This document shows, in pieces, positions 33,901 through 44,115 of a stretch of 57,573 nt of DNA. The notes beneath the pieces were generated by a model. The model was not told where the DNA came from and searched no databases. It saw only the letters and a program-made list of their open reading frames with translations. The stretch is from Mnemiopsis leidyi. Taxonomy: Eukaryota > Ctenophora > Tentaculata > Lobata > Bolinopsidae. Made by a program: the position numbers and the translations under genes. The stretch spans positions 32,064-89,636 of the forward strand of contig JH152724.1 of NCBI GenBank assembly GCA_000226015.1. The letters are read 5' to 3'. How positions within the stretch are numbered: position 1 is the stretch's first letter; every line of letters starts with the position of its first letter.

Positions 33901-36900
33901 GCATGATGGCCGCCTACCCAGCGGCATCAGTGCAAAATGTGGCTCTAGCTGAGAGTACGGACATTGATCTGAACGTGGGGTACTACTCCGAGATTGTCAA
34001 ATATGTCGGTTGTATCCTGGTGGGATTTGTTTTCCATCCCTTCTACAAGCTTGTAGGAATCAAAGTCACAGCTGCGACAACGGGACTGCTTCTAACAGGA
34101 GGTTTTTGGGTGATGATATGGATTGTCAACGAGGCTTTTATTTATTTCGGGTATTTTTTGTCTGGATTGGGAGCTGGAGCTCTGTGGATACTCTGGCCAA
34201 TGGCAGTGATGGACAATTCTGAAGAGAGCCAGGCACAGAGAAACATGGGCTACTGGTGGATGGCAGAAGCACTGGGTCCGACCGTGGGAGCACTGATCAA
34301 CTACCTATACTTTCAGAACGTAACCACTATCTCCTCCGAGAATCGTATCATGCTCTACAGCATCTGCTGTGCTGTTACAGTCATTGCTGTCTTCATTGCC
34401 ACTATTACTGTCACTGATATAAAAAAGAGTTCTAAAAGACACAGGCCGCTGAAGGAAGATGAAATAAGGTACTTAGAGATCGATGAGAAGGGACACCAGA
34501 AAGAATATGATGCAGATGTCCAGGTCTTGGTAGGAAAATCCGATGAAAAAGACGGTGTTACCACCCCAACCCAAACCGACCAACCCACGGCAGCCGAGTG
34601 GTTTCGAAAGATGTTCAGGACAAAAGAGTTCTGGATATTGCTGTTGCCGCTAATCTACTGGGGGTTCATCTGGGGGTATTTCATGAAGATGTTACCTACA
34701 GCCACAGCCTCCATCACCGACAGAAGGGACGTGATACCTCTGACAGCCCTGGTAAGTGGAGCAGCCATGCTTGTGGGAGCAACCTCCTGGAATTTCGTGT
34801 CGAGATGGCTCAACAACACAGCCTGCATTATCCTAGCGAGTATTATGCAATTCATTGCTATAACCCTCTCAATCCTGATTTTCCCTAAAAACGCAGCTGC
34901 AGAGATTACTGAGGTCGGGGCGGCGGAGACCTACATTACACCGGACAACATGTATCTTGTAGTCATTGCTGGGCTGATCGGACTGGCTGACAGCGGAGTC
35001 AGCATTATCTACTACACTGTTGCCGGCAGGGTCTACGGGAGTGGCACCTCTCTGGGCTTCTCCGTCAACAACAACGGATTTTGTGTCTTCTACATTGTTT
35101 CCATGTTTGCTCCTTCTCTGTTCGACCTTCACTCTTACTGTTATTGTATGTTTGGGGCTGTTCTTCTGATGTGTCTTTCTCTGACTGTAGGACTCAGGAG
35201 GTTCATGCATTAGTCATTGAGGAACACTTGGAGCGATAAAGCATCTAATCGGCAAATCAAGTAGTGAAACTTGATTTCAATTGTCATGTCGTGACCCCAT
35301 GGAATGGAGTAGACGACGATTTCATTTGAATGTAAACGTGCAGACTTCTATACTATGACTCATTTAAAGATACTATGACTCATTTAAGGATGAAATCTAG
35401 ACAAAGTTTACCAGAGAGACAGTTCATTCAGTAACAGACTTCGGCAGTGTTACTTTGCAGTGTAAACCTTTGCAATCATGACTTGTGACAATTTTATGAA
35501 TTACTTCATGTAATAAATTTTATTTTCAGTCGTCAGAAATCTTCTTCTTCTCAATGAGTTATTGTTTGAGAGGAGTCGGAAATTATTAGATCGTTATATC
35601 ACATAAAAAAGGTGTTACGTGAAGGGAAAGTGTCGAATTCCCAGTATCCACTTTCCGTAGAATTTTGTCTAGAATTGATCAAACAACATACTGACATAAC
35701 TTCGGTCTCTATTTTGAATCACATTGAACGAAAGTTCTAGAGTGTTTATGTTTATAGGTAAAATAAACAATAAACTTACGATCAGTTCTAATATCTCGTT
35801 TCTCAGTTCCTTCCTCACGTCGTCCTTGCCACCTAGGATAATCTCCCCTTTGCTCCAGTCCGGGAATATAAGAGCACCACGCTCTATCCGCCATTTGTTG
35901 AGGCGTCCGTTATCTGAAGGTGTGTTAGTAGGTTTTAAAATCTGTTTGAGTGTATTAGAGTGTGTTAGAGTGTGTTAGAATGTGTTAGACTGTTTTAGAC
36001 TGTGTTAGAATGTGACAGACTAATTTCCTATTTTTCTAAAGTTTTAGTGCAAATATCAACCTGTTAAACGTGGAGTAGCAAATGCCCGGTATCGAACATT
36101 TTTTCAGGAAGAGTACTGCGTGATGACTGTTCAGTAAAATGCAAATGGAATAAACGAGTTCTTCTTGAGAAATTGATAAAAAACACTGATCCGATAATGA
36201 ATTCTTATTGTCATGATATGGAAAATGATGTGTATCTTTCGCTATAATAGCCTCTATGTTATTATAGTCTCCTGAGAGATGCATGTTCAGATCGGCCAAT
36301 GACACGGTTTAGGAATTTGCCTTTGTATGGGACAGAGCTTTAAAGTTTTAGCTTTAATATTGGAAAAGGAGATCTAACCACTTGTCGAAAATACTCATTA
36401 ATCTTGTACTGCTTCCTGGTATTTTCCTTATTTCCTAGGTCAAACTATTCCCTTCCTGCTGCCACAACTATCATTATAAGTACCATTATCATACCTTCTC
36501 TTACATGATAATTAGAGGAAGTAGGATGGAATAGGTACGGATGAATGAGAAAATTTAAGTACTCAAAGTAAAATTTACATCTGCATCATGAAAATTCGGA
36601 ATAATGGAAGAAACAAAATCAAAAATAAGCGCTATTCAATACTCCTAATTGTATGTTTCCCCACTTCACTGATCCACCATCATCTCACCTCTGCCGAGAA
36701 CGTACAGAAGTCCATCTCTGCCGTCACAGTTGATGGTAACAGAGTCAGCGTCGAAACACCGCTTGTTGGCGGTCGCCAGACGCTTTCTGTGTGCACTGTC
36801 GTGTACTCCTGCGGGGGTAGGATGTAAGTTTAGATAGCAGATAGTAGATACCATGTTATTGAAATTGTTCTGAAATCAGAAAAACAACCTGCCCATTTTT

Positions 36901-38286
36901 GTATGATACATCAGAGATAGTTTACTCGAAAAGACTGGGGCTTGAACCCACGACCTCTTGCACGACCTCTTGCACCTCTTGCACCCACGACCTCTTGCTC
37001 TTGGTCGACTTCCAATTGCTCTACTTACTGAGCTACCGTCGCTGTCTAATCAAGCAAAACTACCACTGATATGCCGCACAATTACAGTGCTATGTGTGTA
37101 GTTGGTGGTTGATAATCTTGATTACTAATTATTCTTGAAGTCCTCTGTTTCTAAGTTATGATTATTCGGGGACCAACTGTTTTGATTTTATAAAAAGGTG
37201 ATCAACAGAACAACTTTTGGTTTCTAGTTGACATAAAAGATATTTCTCAAACATTTATAGCAATCCCAACAATTAATCTAACAATTTGTCCCTCCTCTTT
37301 CAGATCACTCAGCTGATTTACTGACACAATGATGTCAGTAAACCCATTCTCCAATGACAGAGCCAAGTATCAACACAATACAGCCATTAATTAATTCTCC
37401 GTTGTCTACGTACTATTTGACATTCTTCAGATTTTTCGGGTATAATTAGTCGAATACTTACAATCGTCTAAATTGTTGAGATAAGTATCAGTTCAGTTCC
37501 AAGAAGCTACTAATAGCTTTCTTCTGCCAACTAAGACAGCACATAACGTACGATTACAGTTGCAATATGCCCATTAAAAGGGCAATTATTTTTAGATTGC
37601 TATATCTAATTGTGTAAATACTTAATTATACCAACTTATAGAAACCCACAGTTTCTCATACTAGAGCACAGAGACTGGATCTACTTGCAGCTTTCTGCAA
37701 AAGGCGCATTCCAAGTCTGTTGATTTAACTCTACATCAGTTTTAAACTCTACATCAGTTTTAAAAGATTAGGTAATCAGACCCAAGTTAACTGCTTCAAT
37801 CTTAGATCTTGATTCCATGGCAAGGAGAAGTCCAAAACTTGACTATATTATAGGAATGCACTGCAGCAATAGAAGTTGCAATTATCAGTGTAAAATAATA
37901 GGGTGTTTTTTAAGTTCTAGCGGATACTTACACCCATACAGTTTCGCAGATTACATTCCCAATATTCTAACACTCACAATAACAAGCACTCACAATAACT
38001 AACACTCCCAATAACTAACACTCCCAATAACTAACACTCCCAATAACTAACACTCCCAATAACTAACACTACCAATAACTAACACTACCAATAACTAACA
38101 CTACCAATAACTAACACTACCAATAACTAACACTACCAATAACTAACATCCCTACTCACTAGGTTCGGGAGGGTCTGGGCAAGGAGGTGGAGTTTCAGGC
38201 TTGTTCGGGTCAGCTATCAGACCGATACTCTTCCTTTTAGACAAGGACCTCCGGTACTCTAGCACTCCCCTTTCAGACCCGTACAT
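24919..38286 (-). CDS. KH-domain protein of unknown function (15 exons)
   Basis: Exons in transcript order: 38160-38286, 36689-36808, 35780-35913, 30159-30293, 29683-29757, 29441-29562, 28943-29059, 28133-28234, 27603-27719, 27026-27098, 26761-26904, 26480-26613, 26191-26293, 25375-25497, 24919-25086. All junctions are GT-AG and in phase, giving 597 residues. Residues about 128-197 form a type I KH domain, an RNA or ssDNA binding fold. In the GxxG loop (VGHNCRNLKRIEE) the second glycine is replaced by cysteine, which may weaken canonical nucleic-acid binding. The rest, including an R-P-H-K-G block followed by YGKIMFLDL (about 299-320), is mostly predicted beta/alpha globular sequence that I do not recognise. 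There is no signal peptide or membrane segment. The start is the ATG at 38286; an alternative first exon may lie at 40381-40462. Several splice sites lie in or next to minisatellites. The last large intron (30294-35779) carries an UNC93-like gene in antisense. Confidence 0.8.
28560..28942 (-). repeat. Minisatellite made from an exon end and its 5' splice site (KH gene, exon 28943-29059)
   Basis: About ten tandem units of 29-37 bp follow exon 28943-29059. Each carries, on the minus strand, the last 13 exon bases (AAGCCAGACCTTT) plus the donor GTAAGTATAC. Counting the authentic site, there are 11 copies of CCAGACCTTT-GTAAGTATA or a one-base variant. Units vary by an extra TATAATG. Use of any distal donor would add TTG TAA in frame, which stops translation. 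Confidence 0.9.
29249..29471 (-). repeat. 39-bp minisatellite containing an exon end and 5' splice site (KH gene, exon 29441-29562)
   Basis: Units of exactly 39 bp, with 29 exon bases (starting CCTCCCTTAGC) and 10 intron bases (GTAAGTATTC). There are five donors in all, at 39-base spacing, the innermost being the one assigned to the exon. Units are nearly identical, with only one A/G change seen. Thirty-nine is a multiple of three, but the first intron codon is TAA, so a distal donor gives a truncated product. Confidence 0.9.
30095..30192 (-). repeat. 52-bp tandem duplication spanning a 5' splice site (KH gene, exon 30159-30293)
   Basis: The exon tail CTACGACCTAAAGGATC plus the donor AAA-GTACGTTTT occurs twice, with donors at 30153-30158 and 30101-30106. 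The outer copy differs by one exon base (TCTCAT against TCACAT). Confidence 0.85.
30395..31165. repeat. 28-bp minisatellite with a CACGTG in nearly every unit (contains gap)
   Basis: Unit: GCAACAGGAGACTGTCACAC plus TTGCACGT. It is seen on both sides of a 317-base N run, so the true length is unknown. The array sits in a KH-gene intron just beyond exon 30159-30293. Most units contain the palindrome CACGTG; a few have mutated to TACGTG or CACGTA. Confidence 0.95.
30667..30983. other. Assembly gap (N run)
   Basis: 317 undetermined bases within the 28-bp minisatellite; an assembly collapse of the array is the likely cause. Confidence 1.
31166..32116. other. Intron sequence without recognised feature
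   Basis: Part of the large KH-gene intron. Short open frames only; nothing supported. Confidence 0.5.
32125..32805. mobile_element. Non-autonomous hAT-like transposon, 681 bp
   Basis: Termini CAGGCCCGTAGTTAGG and, inverted, CAGGGCCGTAGCTGGG, flanked by the exact 8-bp duplication AGTAATAT (32117-32124 and 32806-32813). Inside each end is a long G or C run. The right third has stacked short palindromes (GGGGCTCTGCCCC, GGGGGCTGCGCCCCC, CGGCGCTTCGCGCCG). No transposase frame. CAG termini plus an 8-bp duplication are hAT hallmarks. Confidence 0.85.
33218..33318. mobile_element. Pogo/Tigger-like MITE, 101 bp
   Basis: Begins CAGTAAAACCTCGATTTACC and ends, inverted, CAGTCAAACCTCTATTTACC, with a TA on each side (33216-33217 and 33319-33320), the target duplication of Tc1/mariner-pogo elements. 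The termini are those widely seen in pogo/Tigger elements. No coding capacity. Confidence 0.8.
33831..35213 (+). CDS. UNC93-like major facilitator superfamily protein, intronless
   Basis: Single open frame of 460 residues from the ATG at 33831. An in-frame ATG at 33735 would add 32 residues that look non-conserved. About 11-12 hydrophobic segments are visible. They split into an N-terminal half (with GYFLSGLGAGALWILWP and a GYWWMAEALGPTVGALINYL segment), a charged central loop (about 210-275) and a C-terminal half (FWILLLPLIYWGFIWGYF, then LIGLADSGVSIIYYTVAGRV). This is the layout of the UNC93 branch of the MFS; family members regulate K+ channels or traffic Toll-like receptors, while many are uncharacterised. 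It lies inside an intron of the minus-strand KH gene, in antisense. The lack of introns in an intron-rich region suggests a retrocopy that kept its frame. AATAAA at 35512-35517 is a good polyadenylation signal. Confidence 0.85.
   Translation: MGLHMCCHERTKNLVVASVCMSMCMMAAYPAASVQNVALAESTDIDLNVGYYSEIVKYVGCILVGFVFHPFYKLVGIKVTAATTGLLLTGGFWVMIWIVNEAFIYFGYFLSGLGAGALWILWPMAVMDNSEESQAQRNMGYWWMAEALGPTVGALINYLYFQNVTTISSENRIMLYSICCAVTVIAVFIATITVTDIKKSSKRHRPLKEDEIRYLEIDEKGHQKEYDADVQVLVGKSDEKDGVTTPTQTDQPTAAEWFRKMFRTKEFWILLLPLIYWGFIWGYFMKMLPTATASITDRRDVIPLTALVSGAAMLVGATSWNFVSRWLNNTACIILASIMQFIAITLSILIFPKNAAAEITEVGAAETYITPDNMYLVVIAGLIGLADSGVSIIYYTVAGRVYGSGTSLGFSVNNNGFCVFYIVSMFAPSLFDLHSYCYCMFGAVLLMCLSLTVGLRRFMH
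35512..35517 (+). terminator. Polyadenylation signal AATAAA of the UNC93-like gene
   Basis: Canonical hexamer about 300 bases after the stop codon at 35213, followed by a T-rich stretch. Confidence 0.6.
35940..36020. repeat. 10-mer tandem repeat next to a 3' splice site
   Basis: Repeats of TGTGTTAGAA and variants, starting about 30 bases from the acceptor of KH exon 35780-35913. On the minus strand the unit reads TTCTAACACA, so the array forms part of the region where the branch point and pyrimidine tract lie. Confidence 0.85.
36930..37053 (-). mobile_element. tRNA-derived SINE fragment with scrambled variable region
   Basis: On the minus strand, GGTAGCTCAGTAAGTAGAGC is a good RNA polymerase III A box and GGGTTCAAGCCCC a perfect B box, as in tRNA-Lys/Ala-like genes. 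Between them, GCAAGAGGTCGTG-type blocks are repeated three times, so no cloverleaf can form. This is a SINE head or tRNA pseudogene, not a working tRNA. It lies in a KH-gene intron. Confidence 0.65.
37969..38152. repeat. 16-bp minisatellite abutting a 5' splice site
   Basis: About eleven units of AATAACTAACACTACC or its CTCCC variant. It ends within about 10 bases of the donor of KH exon 38160-38286. The exon itself is not part of the unit. Confidence 0.9.
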
Positions 38287-38808
38287 CACAATAGAGAGAT
38301 ATGCAGAGATAGAGATGGAAAGACAGAGATAGAGACAGAGAGAGGGGGGATAGAGGGACAAACGTTACACTGCAATACAAAGCAAGCAACTTCTGTGGAG
38401 GAGTGAACTAACACAGGTCTTCTACCTAGCTATTAGCTTGATGTATTGTGTAAGGGCTATTGTGTTGTGTTTAGTTTAACGGCTGTTACTAGGAGCAATG
38501 CAAGGTAAAGTATGTAACTGCTGTGTGAATGTAGGTGGTAAAATATGTAAGATAAGTGTATATGTCAAAATATTGCACTTGTGCTCACCTAAAAGTTACT
38601 CGCTCAATATCATATAAATATGAAGCTTAATAAGAAAAAGCAACGCTGGATTACAACAAACAATTGCAATGCTAACCTAATAGCTACTGTCTAGTTACGA
38701 AAACTAAAGAAGAAAAGACAAAGCCAGAACAACTTAACAGCCGCTCAGCATGTCGGATAAATAGTCGAATAATTGCCAGAAATGTCGCGTCACAGAACGT
38801 GTTGTCGT

Positions 38809-39160
38809 AGTACCACGTGAGTAGTGCCCAACACAGAACTGTTAGTACCACGTGATTAGTGTCGAACACAGAACTGTTAGTACCACGTGAGTAGTGTCCA
38901 ACACAGAACTGTTGGTACCACGTGAGTTGTGTCCAACACAGAACTGTTAGTACCACGTGATTAGTGTCCAACACAGAACTGTTAGTACCACGTGATTAGT
39001 GTCCAACACAGAACTGTTAGTACCACGTGATTAGTGCCCAACACAGAACTGTTAGTACCACGTGAGTAGTGTCCAACACAGAACTGTTAGTACCACGTGA
39101 GTTGTGTCCAACACAGAACTGTTGGTACCACGTGATTAGTGTCCAACACAGAACTGTTAG
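38809..39160. repeat. 35-bp minisatellite, ten units, CACGTG in each
   Basis: Unit begins GGTACCACGTGATTAGTGT or GTACCACGTGAGTAGTGT and ends CCAACACAGAACTGTTA. All ten units keep the CACGTG core while other positions vary (ATTAG, AGTAG, AGTTG). Lies upstream of the first assigned KH exon. Confidence 0.95.
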
Positions 39161-40380
39161 AAAAGAACAAGAGAAAAGGTTGCACTACGCAGCAAGATCT
39201 GGCAATTACGGAGCTCTCTCTCGTCCACGAAAAATTAGACACGATTTCCCGATTAGTGAGAGGAGTAAGTACAATAGTATAACAGCTATTTATATGTTCT
39301 TAACACTTGAGTTTTGCAACGAGCGACACGAAGCTGTCCACACTGTTACACTGCGAGTAGCGATCTCACTGGATATTTTATTGAAAGCTCTAGTGATCCT
39401 ACAGGAAAACAGGCGGTATATGCGGACCAATCAACGGCAGGGGTGGTGTCGGATTGACCAATGAGGAAGCACCATCGGTTCAGGAAATTTGTATAAAGAG
39501 AGTTTGTTATTGCGTGTGTGTTAATGATAGTAAACTGCATGGCAGCGTTAACCGGCTCAGAGTCTGATTTGAACTTTTCTTATTTTTGTGTTACTCGATG
39601 TTTTTTTCAGTTAGGTTGTTTTTAGATTGTTCAAGATGACACATGCATTTTACACGAGGCGATCATTCCATCTTTCGTAAAACTATCATTTCGTACGGGT
39701 GCATAAATTACAAAGAGACGAACTACGTTTGTTTGTTACAATTACGTTACAACTACTGAAATAAGTACAACTCAGTGCTCAAATAAACTATGCAGCACAG
39801 CACTTACAGGCATGTACAATCCGTGGCACGCATGAATTACTTAGTAGATAAAGCGGAAGATATGCAGGGAGATAAAGTGGTATTTTTATAGCTCAGTCGT
39901 AAGTCTGGGTACACGTTCTCACAAATATAACTTAGCTTTTCACTGTGTCATACATTGTAGAAACTTAATTCCGTATCTCAGTCCAGGCCTGGAGCAGAAT
40001 ATTTTAACTGTCGTTTTAAACCAGGATATTCCCTAGCGGGATATACCGTAGCCAAGTATGTAAATTAATGAGGCGCAGCTCATACTATTTTCAATTTGTC
40101 AGAAGTTAGCTGATTGAAGTAAGTATCGATATCTTGCAGAGTTATCGAAATATTCATATCAGCTGTAGAGGCCCCACTTCGTAGTTTTCACGTGAAATAT
40201 AGGGGCGGTTGGTTTGCAGCTTTTTATCTACTTCATAAAGGATTCCTTTAAAAAGGTACAAATTCATTAAATATAATAGGACTAATAACATGATAAATAG
40301 CACGACTAATACAATGAGAATGAAGGAAGCTGTAAGTAAGACTAAAATAGGACTACAATTCTGAAAGCCTCAGATCTTAC

Positions 40381-40462
40381 CATCGACTTCGTTGTCGGAG
40401 ACAGAGTTTATGTTTTGGTCGGAGGTTTTGCCGGAGTCGCAGAGATCCGATCCCAAATACAT
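40381..40462 (-). CDS. Candidate alternative first coding exon of the KH gene
   Basis: An ATG at 40462 opens 27 codons that are acidic and Ser/Asp/Asn-rich (ending SVSDNEVD) and end at a strong GTAAGA donor in phase 1. It could join exon 38160-38286 at an internal CTAG acceptor near 38252, giving D-E-Y-R-R-S in frame. That acceptor has a purine-rich neighbourhood, so the join is weak. It may instead be an unrelated open stretch. Confidence 0.35.
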
Positions 40463-41209
40463 GAGACAAACTCTGGTAGAACCTTAGACAGTTCTACCTG
40501 TATTTTTGTCACAGTTTTTAGTATCACGTGATCTTTCGTCGGTAACACGTGATCTTGCTTCAGTAGCTTGTGATCTGACGTCGACTTTTATGTTCCAATA
40601 ACTAATCATGGGATCCAAAAGTGAGGAAAAATTTAACTGGGAAAGGTCCACAAATTTTATGAAAACATAAACAGTTGATTATTAACGTTTCAAACATTTC
40701 TTAGAAGTAAGTTGTACTGCTATAGGTTAGTGAAAAAATACTAAAACAGTACAACTCAGTAACAACAGCGCAACAATTCTATAAAATTTAAAATGATTAA
40801 CTAGCGAGTTCAGTTACTCGAACAATAGCCATAACGGTATAAAATGTTTATGATTTCAAATAAGCCCGGAAATACAGTCAAGATATTATATCGTAACAAG
40901 AGGTAAAGCACAGAGAACAAACTAATTCTGCAAAGAGGATCTCAAATGTACAAGCACAACAGGTTAGCACAATTGAAAGTTACATTTAATAAAAGTTACA
41001 ACAGATTCAAAGTTAACAAGACAAAAAATAACATGACAGAAAATAGCATATAGCGGTAAGATTCGAAGCTAATACTTTACGACTTGCATTGGAATTTCAC
41101 TAGGTACGGGGTTGAGGGTGTGTCAATAAATGTTAATTCCACGTGATATGTAGAAACACAGTTAGGCCGGTACATCCGTGATCAATGTAGGCTGTGAGGG
41201 AAATAATAC

Positions 41210-41295
41210 AACATATCATTAACTTACTTTTTACATCATACATATTATAAATAATACATATCATTAACTTACTTTTTACATCATACATATTATAA
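41210..41295. repeat. 44-bp tandem duplication
   Basis: Two nearly identical consecutive units containing CATATCATTAACTTACTTTT and CATCATACATATTATAAA. Confidence 0.85.
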
Positions 41296-42229
41296 ACATA
41301 CAACATTTTATACCGTTACGTCATCAGTATAACTGCGGAACTCTATCAGCACAATTCCACTTACATTGAAGACGATACAGAAAGCCATATAGGGGTCATG
41401 ACAACATAGCAGAGTATACAGAGTATACAGGCCCCACTAGGAAGGCAGGGTTTAAAGTTAAACAACAGCGTGTCTGAAGTTTAAAAGTCTAATGACTAAT
41501 GACCAGGAAGTGATAAACAGACAGACAAATTTCATCAGTTTAACGTATCAACTATCGAACATCGTGATAAATCGAACAGTGTGAATCTCTATAAACTTAG
41601 AATATTCTGGATTACATCTCAAATATTTGAGTAATCCGACAAGCCACGAGCTACAACGTGGGATAAAAGTTGTGTAAAAGTAAATTCTGCGAGTAAAAGC
41701 TTTTAGAGACCAGCAGGATAGCCACACACACGTAGATTGCGGGGTTCCAAAGAACGTTTCTCAAAGTTCAGCCCATATTTGTCGAGCGTCAATACTTGGT
41801 AAGGTTAAATCTACTTATTGCAGCTCTTAGTTTAGGTCGTGTAAATTTAAGTCACGCTACTTTAAGTCACCCTACTTTACGCTACGCTACTTAAAGTTAC
41901 GCTACTTAAAATTGGCCACACAAAAACACGCAAGCTTGTTCAGACCACGACACACAAATAAACAAAATGTGTTTTTTAAATATTTATTACAAGAAGACAA
42001 AGAGAAGCATACTGGGCCGAGAAAAACAGAAAATACGGAGCGACAAAGGTACGTAACATTAAACATAAAGTAACACAAATATCCTGTGGGGACCATAACA
42101 AGGACAAATTTAAAAAGTATAACATTAACCGTATATATGCTATACGATACGTGAATTGTACCGTAACAAGCGAATTAGATTACGTCCCCACGCCGGTGTA
42201 CTGCAGGTGTCAAGGGAAGTTTTGTTACG

Positions 42230-43725
42230 GATTTGTTTGATATAACCGTTACGGATTACAAGTAACTTAGTAACGGTAGTTTTGTTAGATATAACCGTTA
42301 CGGATTACAAGTAACTTAGTAACGATAGTTTTGTTAGATATAACCGTTACGGATTACAAGTAACTTAGTAACGATAGTTTTGTTAGATATAACGGTTACG
42401 GATTACAAGTAACGATAGTTTTGTTTGATATAACGGTTACGGATAACAAGTAACGATAGTTTTGTTAGATATAACCGTTACGGATTACAATTAACTTAGC
42501 AACGGTAGTTTTGTTTGATATAACGGTTACGGATTACAAGGAACGATAGTTTTGTTAGATATAACGGTTACGGATTAAAAGTAACGATAGTTTTGTTTGA
42601 TATAACGGTCACGGATTACTAGTAACGATAGTTTTGTTAGATATAACCGTTACGGATTACATGTAACGATAGTTTTGTTAGATATAACGGTTACGGATTA
42701 CTATGGCTCAGTGGCGCAATCGGTTAAATCGTCTACCTGCTAATCGAAAGGTTAGCAGTTCGATTCCCAACTGCGGCACTGGCCATGGGGTGAGCATCGT
42801 TGATGCTCAGCTAAGGATTCCGTTGGATCTATGCAGCCCCACGGTCCACTCAGCCAAATGCTCGAGTAATCGGGTGTGAGGGTTAAATGAGTAGCTGCCC
42901 ATTGCAGCGAAGTCTCGGGCGATAAAAGTATGGTACACACTACCTTAACCGTCACTGGCGTGTATGTATAATTGTACATTCGGCCTCCTGTAATTGGCCG
43001 TTACACTTGTGTAACATGTGGCTGTTGGAGTGTCCGATTTAAAATAAGTATAATATTATTACTAGTAACGATAGTTTTGTTTGATATAACCGTTACGGAT
43101 TACAAGTAACGATAGTTTTGTTTGATATAACGGTTACTGATTACATGTAACGATAGTTTTGTTTGATATAACGGTTACTGATTACATGTAACGATAGTTT
43201 TGTTTGATATAACGGTTACGGATTACATGTAACGATAGTTTTGTTTGATATAACGGTTACGGATAACAAGTAACGATAGTTTTGTTTGATATAACGGTTA
43301 CGGATTACAAGTAACGATAGTTTTGTTTGATATAACCGTTACGGATTACAAGTAACGATAGTTTTGTTAGATATAACCGTTACGGATTACTAGTAACGAT
43401 AGTTTAGTTTGATATAACGGTTACAGATAACAAGTAACTTAGTAACGATAGTTTTGTTTGATATAACCGTTACGGATTACAAGTAACTTAGTAACGATAG
43501 TTTTGTTTGATATAACGGTTACGGATTACTAGTAACGGTAGTTTTGTTTGATATAACGGTTACGGTATAACTAGTAACGATAGTTTTGTTTTGTATATAA
43601 CGGTTACTGATTACATGTAACGATAGTTTTGTTTGATATAACGGTTACAGATTACAAGTAACGATAGTTTTGTTAGATATAATTATAACGGTTAGATATA
43701 ATTATTAAGGATTACAAGGAACGAT
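42230..43725. repeat. Large 41/49-bp minisatellite, interrupted by a SINE
   Basis: About thirty units built on GTTTTGTTAGATATAACCG, TTACGGATTACAAGTAACG and ATA. A long form has an extra TTAGTAAC. The core alternates between ATAACCGTTACGG and ATAACGGTTACGG and TTAG alternates with TTTG, giving a mixed higher-order pattern. Units close to the right edge are degraded. Confidence 0.95.
42704..43067 (+). mobile_element. tRNA-derived SINE inside the minisatellite
   Basis: Starts TGGCTCAGTGGCGCAATCGG (A box) and has AGTTCGATTCCC (B box) at about 42756, then a 280-base unrelated body and an AT-rich TATAATATTATT tail. A direct duplication ATTACTA lies at 42697-42703 and 43068-43074, the left copy being minisatellite sequence. 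So it inserted into the array by target-primed reverse transcription after the array had formed. Confidence 0.8.
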
Positions 43726-44115
43726 ACCGGACAGGAAGTCAAAGAGGAGATTTGTATAGAGAGAGAGGAGGATGCGGAGCAAGCATTTATGAGTCATGGT
43801 AACCCCCGATTTGTAAACTTATTACTGGTAAGGTATATCAATTAATGGTCTGGTCAATGTTTTATCGTGTTATTTTATAAATAAGTGTCTCGGACGATAA
43901 TTATGCAGGAATATATGGTGTTGCGATTGTATGTCGGGGTAATTTCTGGAAATGTTAAGCCGAAGCAGTCGGTTTATTGGGTTTTCATTGCTTCACTTTA
44001 TCGTCATTTTTTGTTGTTTTGTTTCCGTTTTTCAGTCCTGTCAGTTGAGATACCTGGCTTTCTTAGTTTACAGTTTGTGGTTTTATTTGTAATACTTGAT
44101 TTATTATAATTGATT
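43726..44115. other. No recognised feature
   Basis: Unique sequence between the minisatellite and the assembly gap. One short plus-strand open frame without supporting context. Confidence 0.5.

Larger units (their letters stand above)
39161..42229. other. Upstream region of the KH gene, no firm gene
   Basis: AT-rich. Holds one candidate first exon (40381-40462), a two-unit 44-bp tandem repeat at 41210-41295 and a CTACTTAAAGT-type short repeat at 41855-41905. Three further CACGTG or CACGTGAT sites lie near 40520-40560 and 41150. Otherwise nothing recognised. Confidence 0.5.

Noticed and set aside
34869..35210. Antisense 113-codon frame inside the UNC93-like gene
   Set aside because: Charged, no domain, fully overlapped by a membrane-protein frame with family motifs.
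39069..39464. Plus-strand 131-codon frame
   Set aside because: The first third is translation of the 35-bp minisatellite and the rest has no recognisable domain or support.
42704..42780. Functional tRNA gene
   Set aside because: A and B boxes are good, but the acceptor and anticodon stems do not pair and a SINE body with a target duplication follows.
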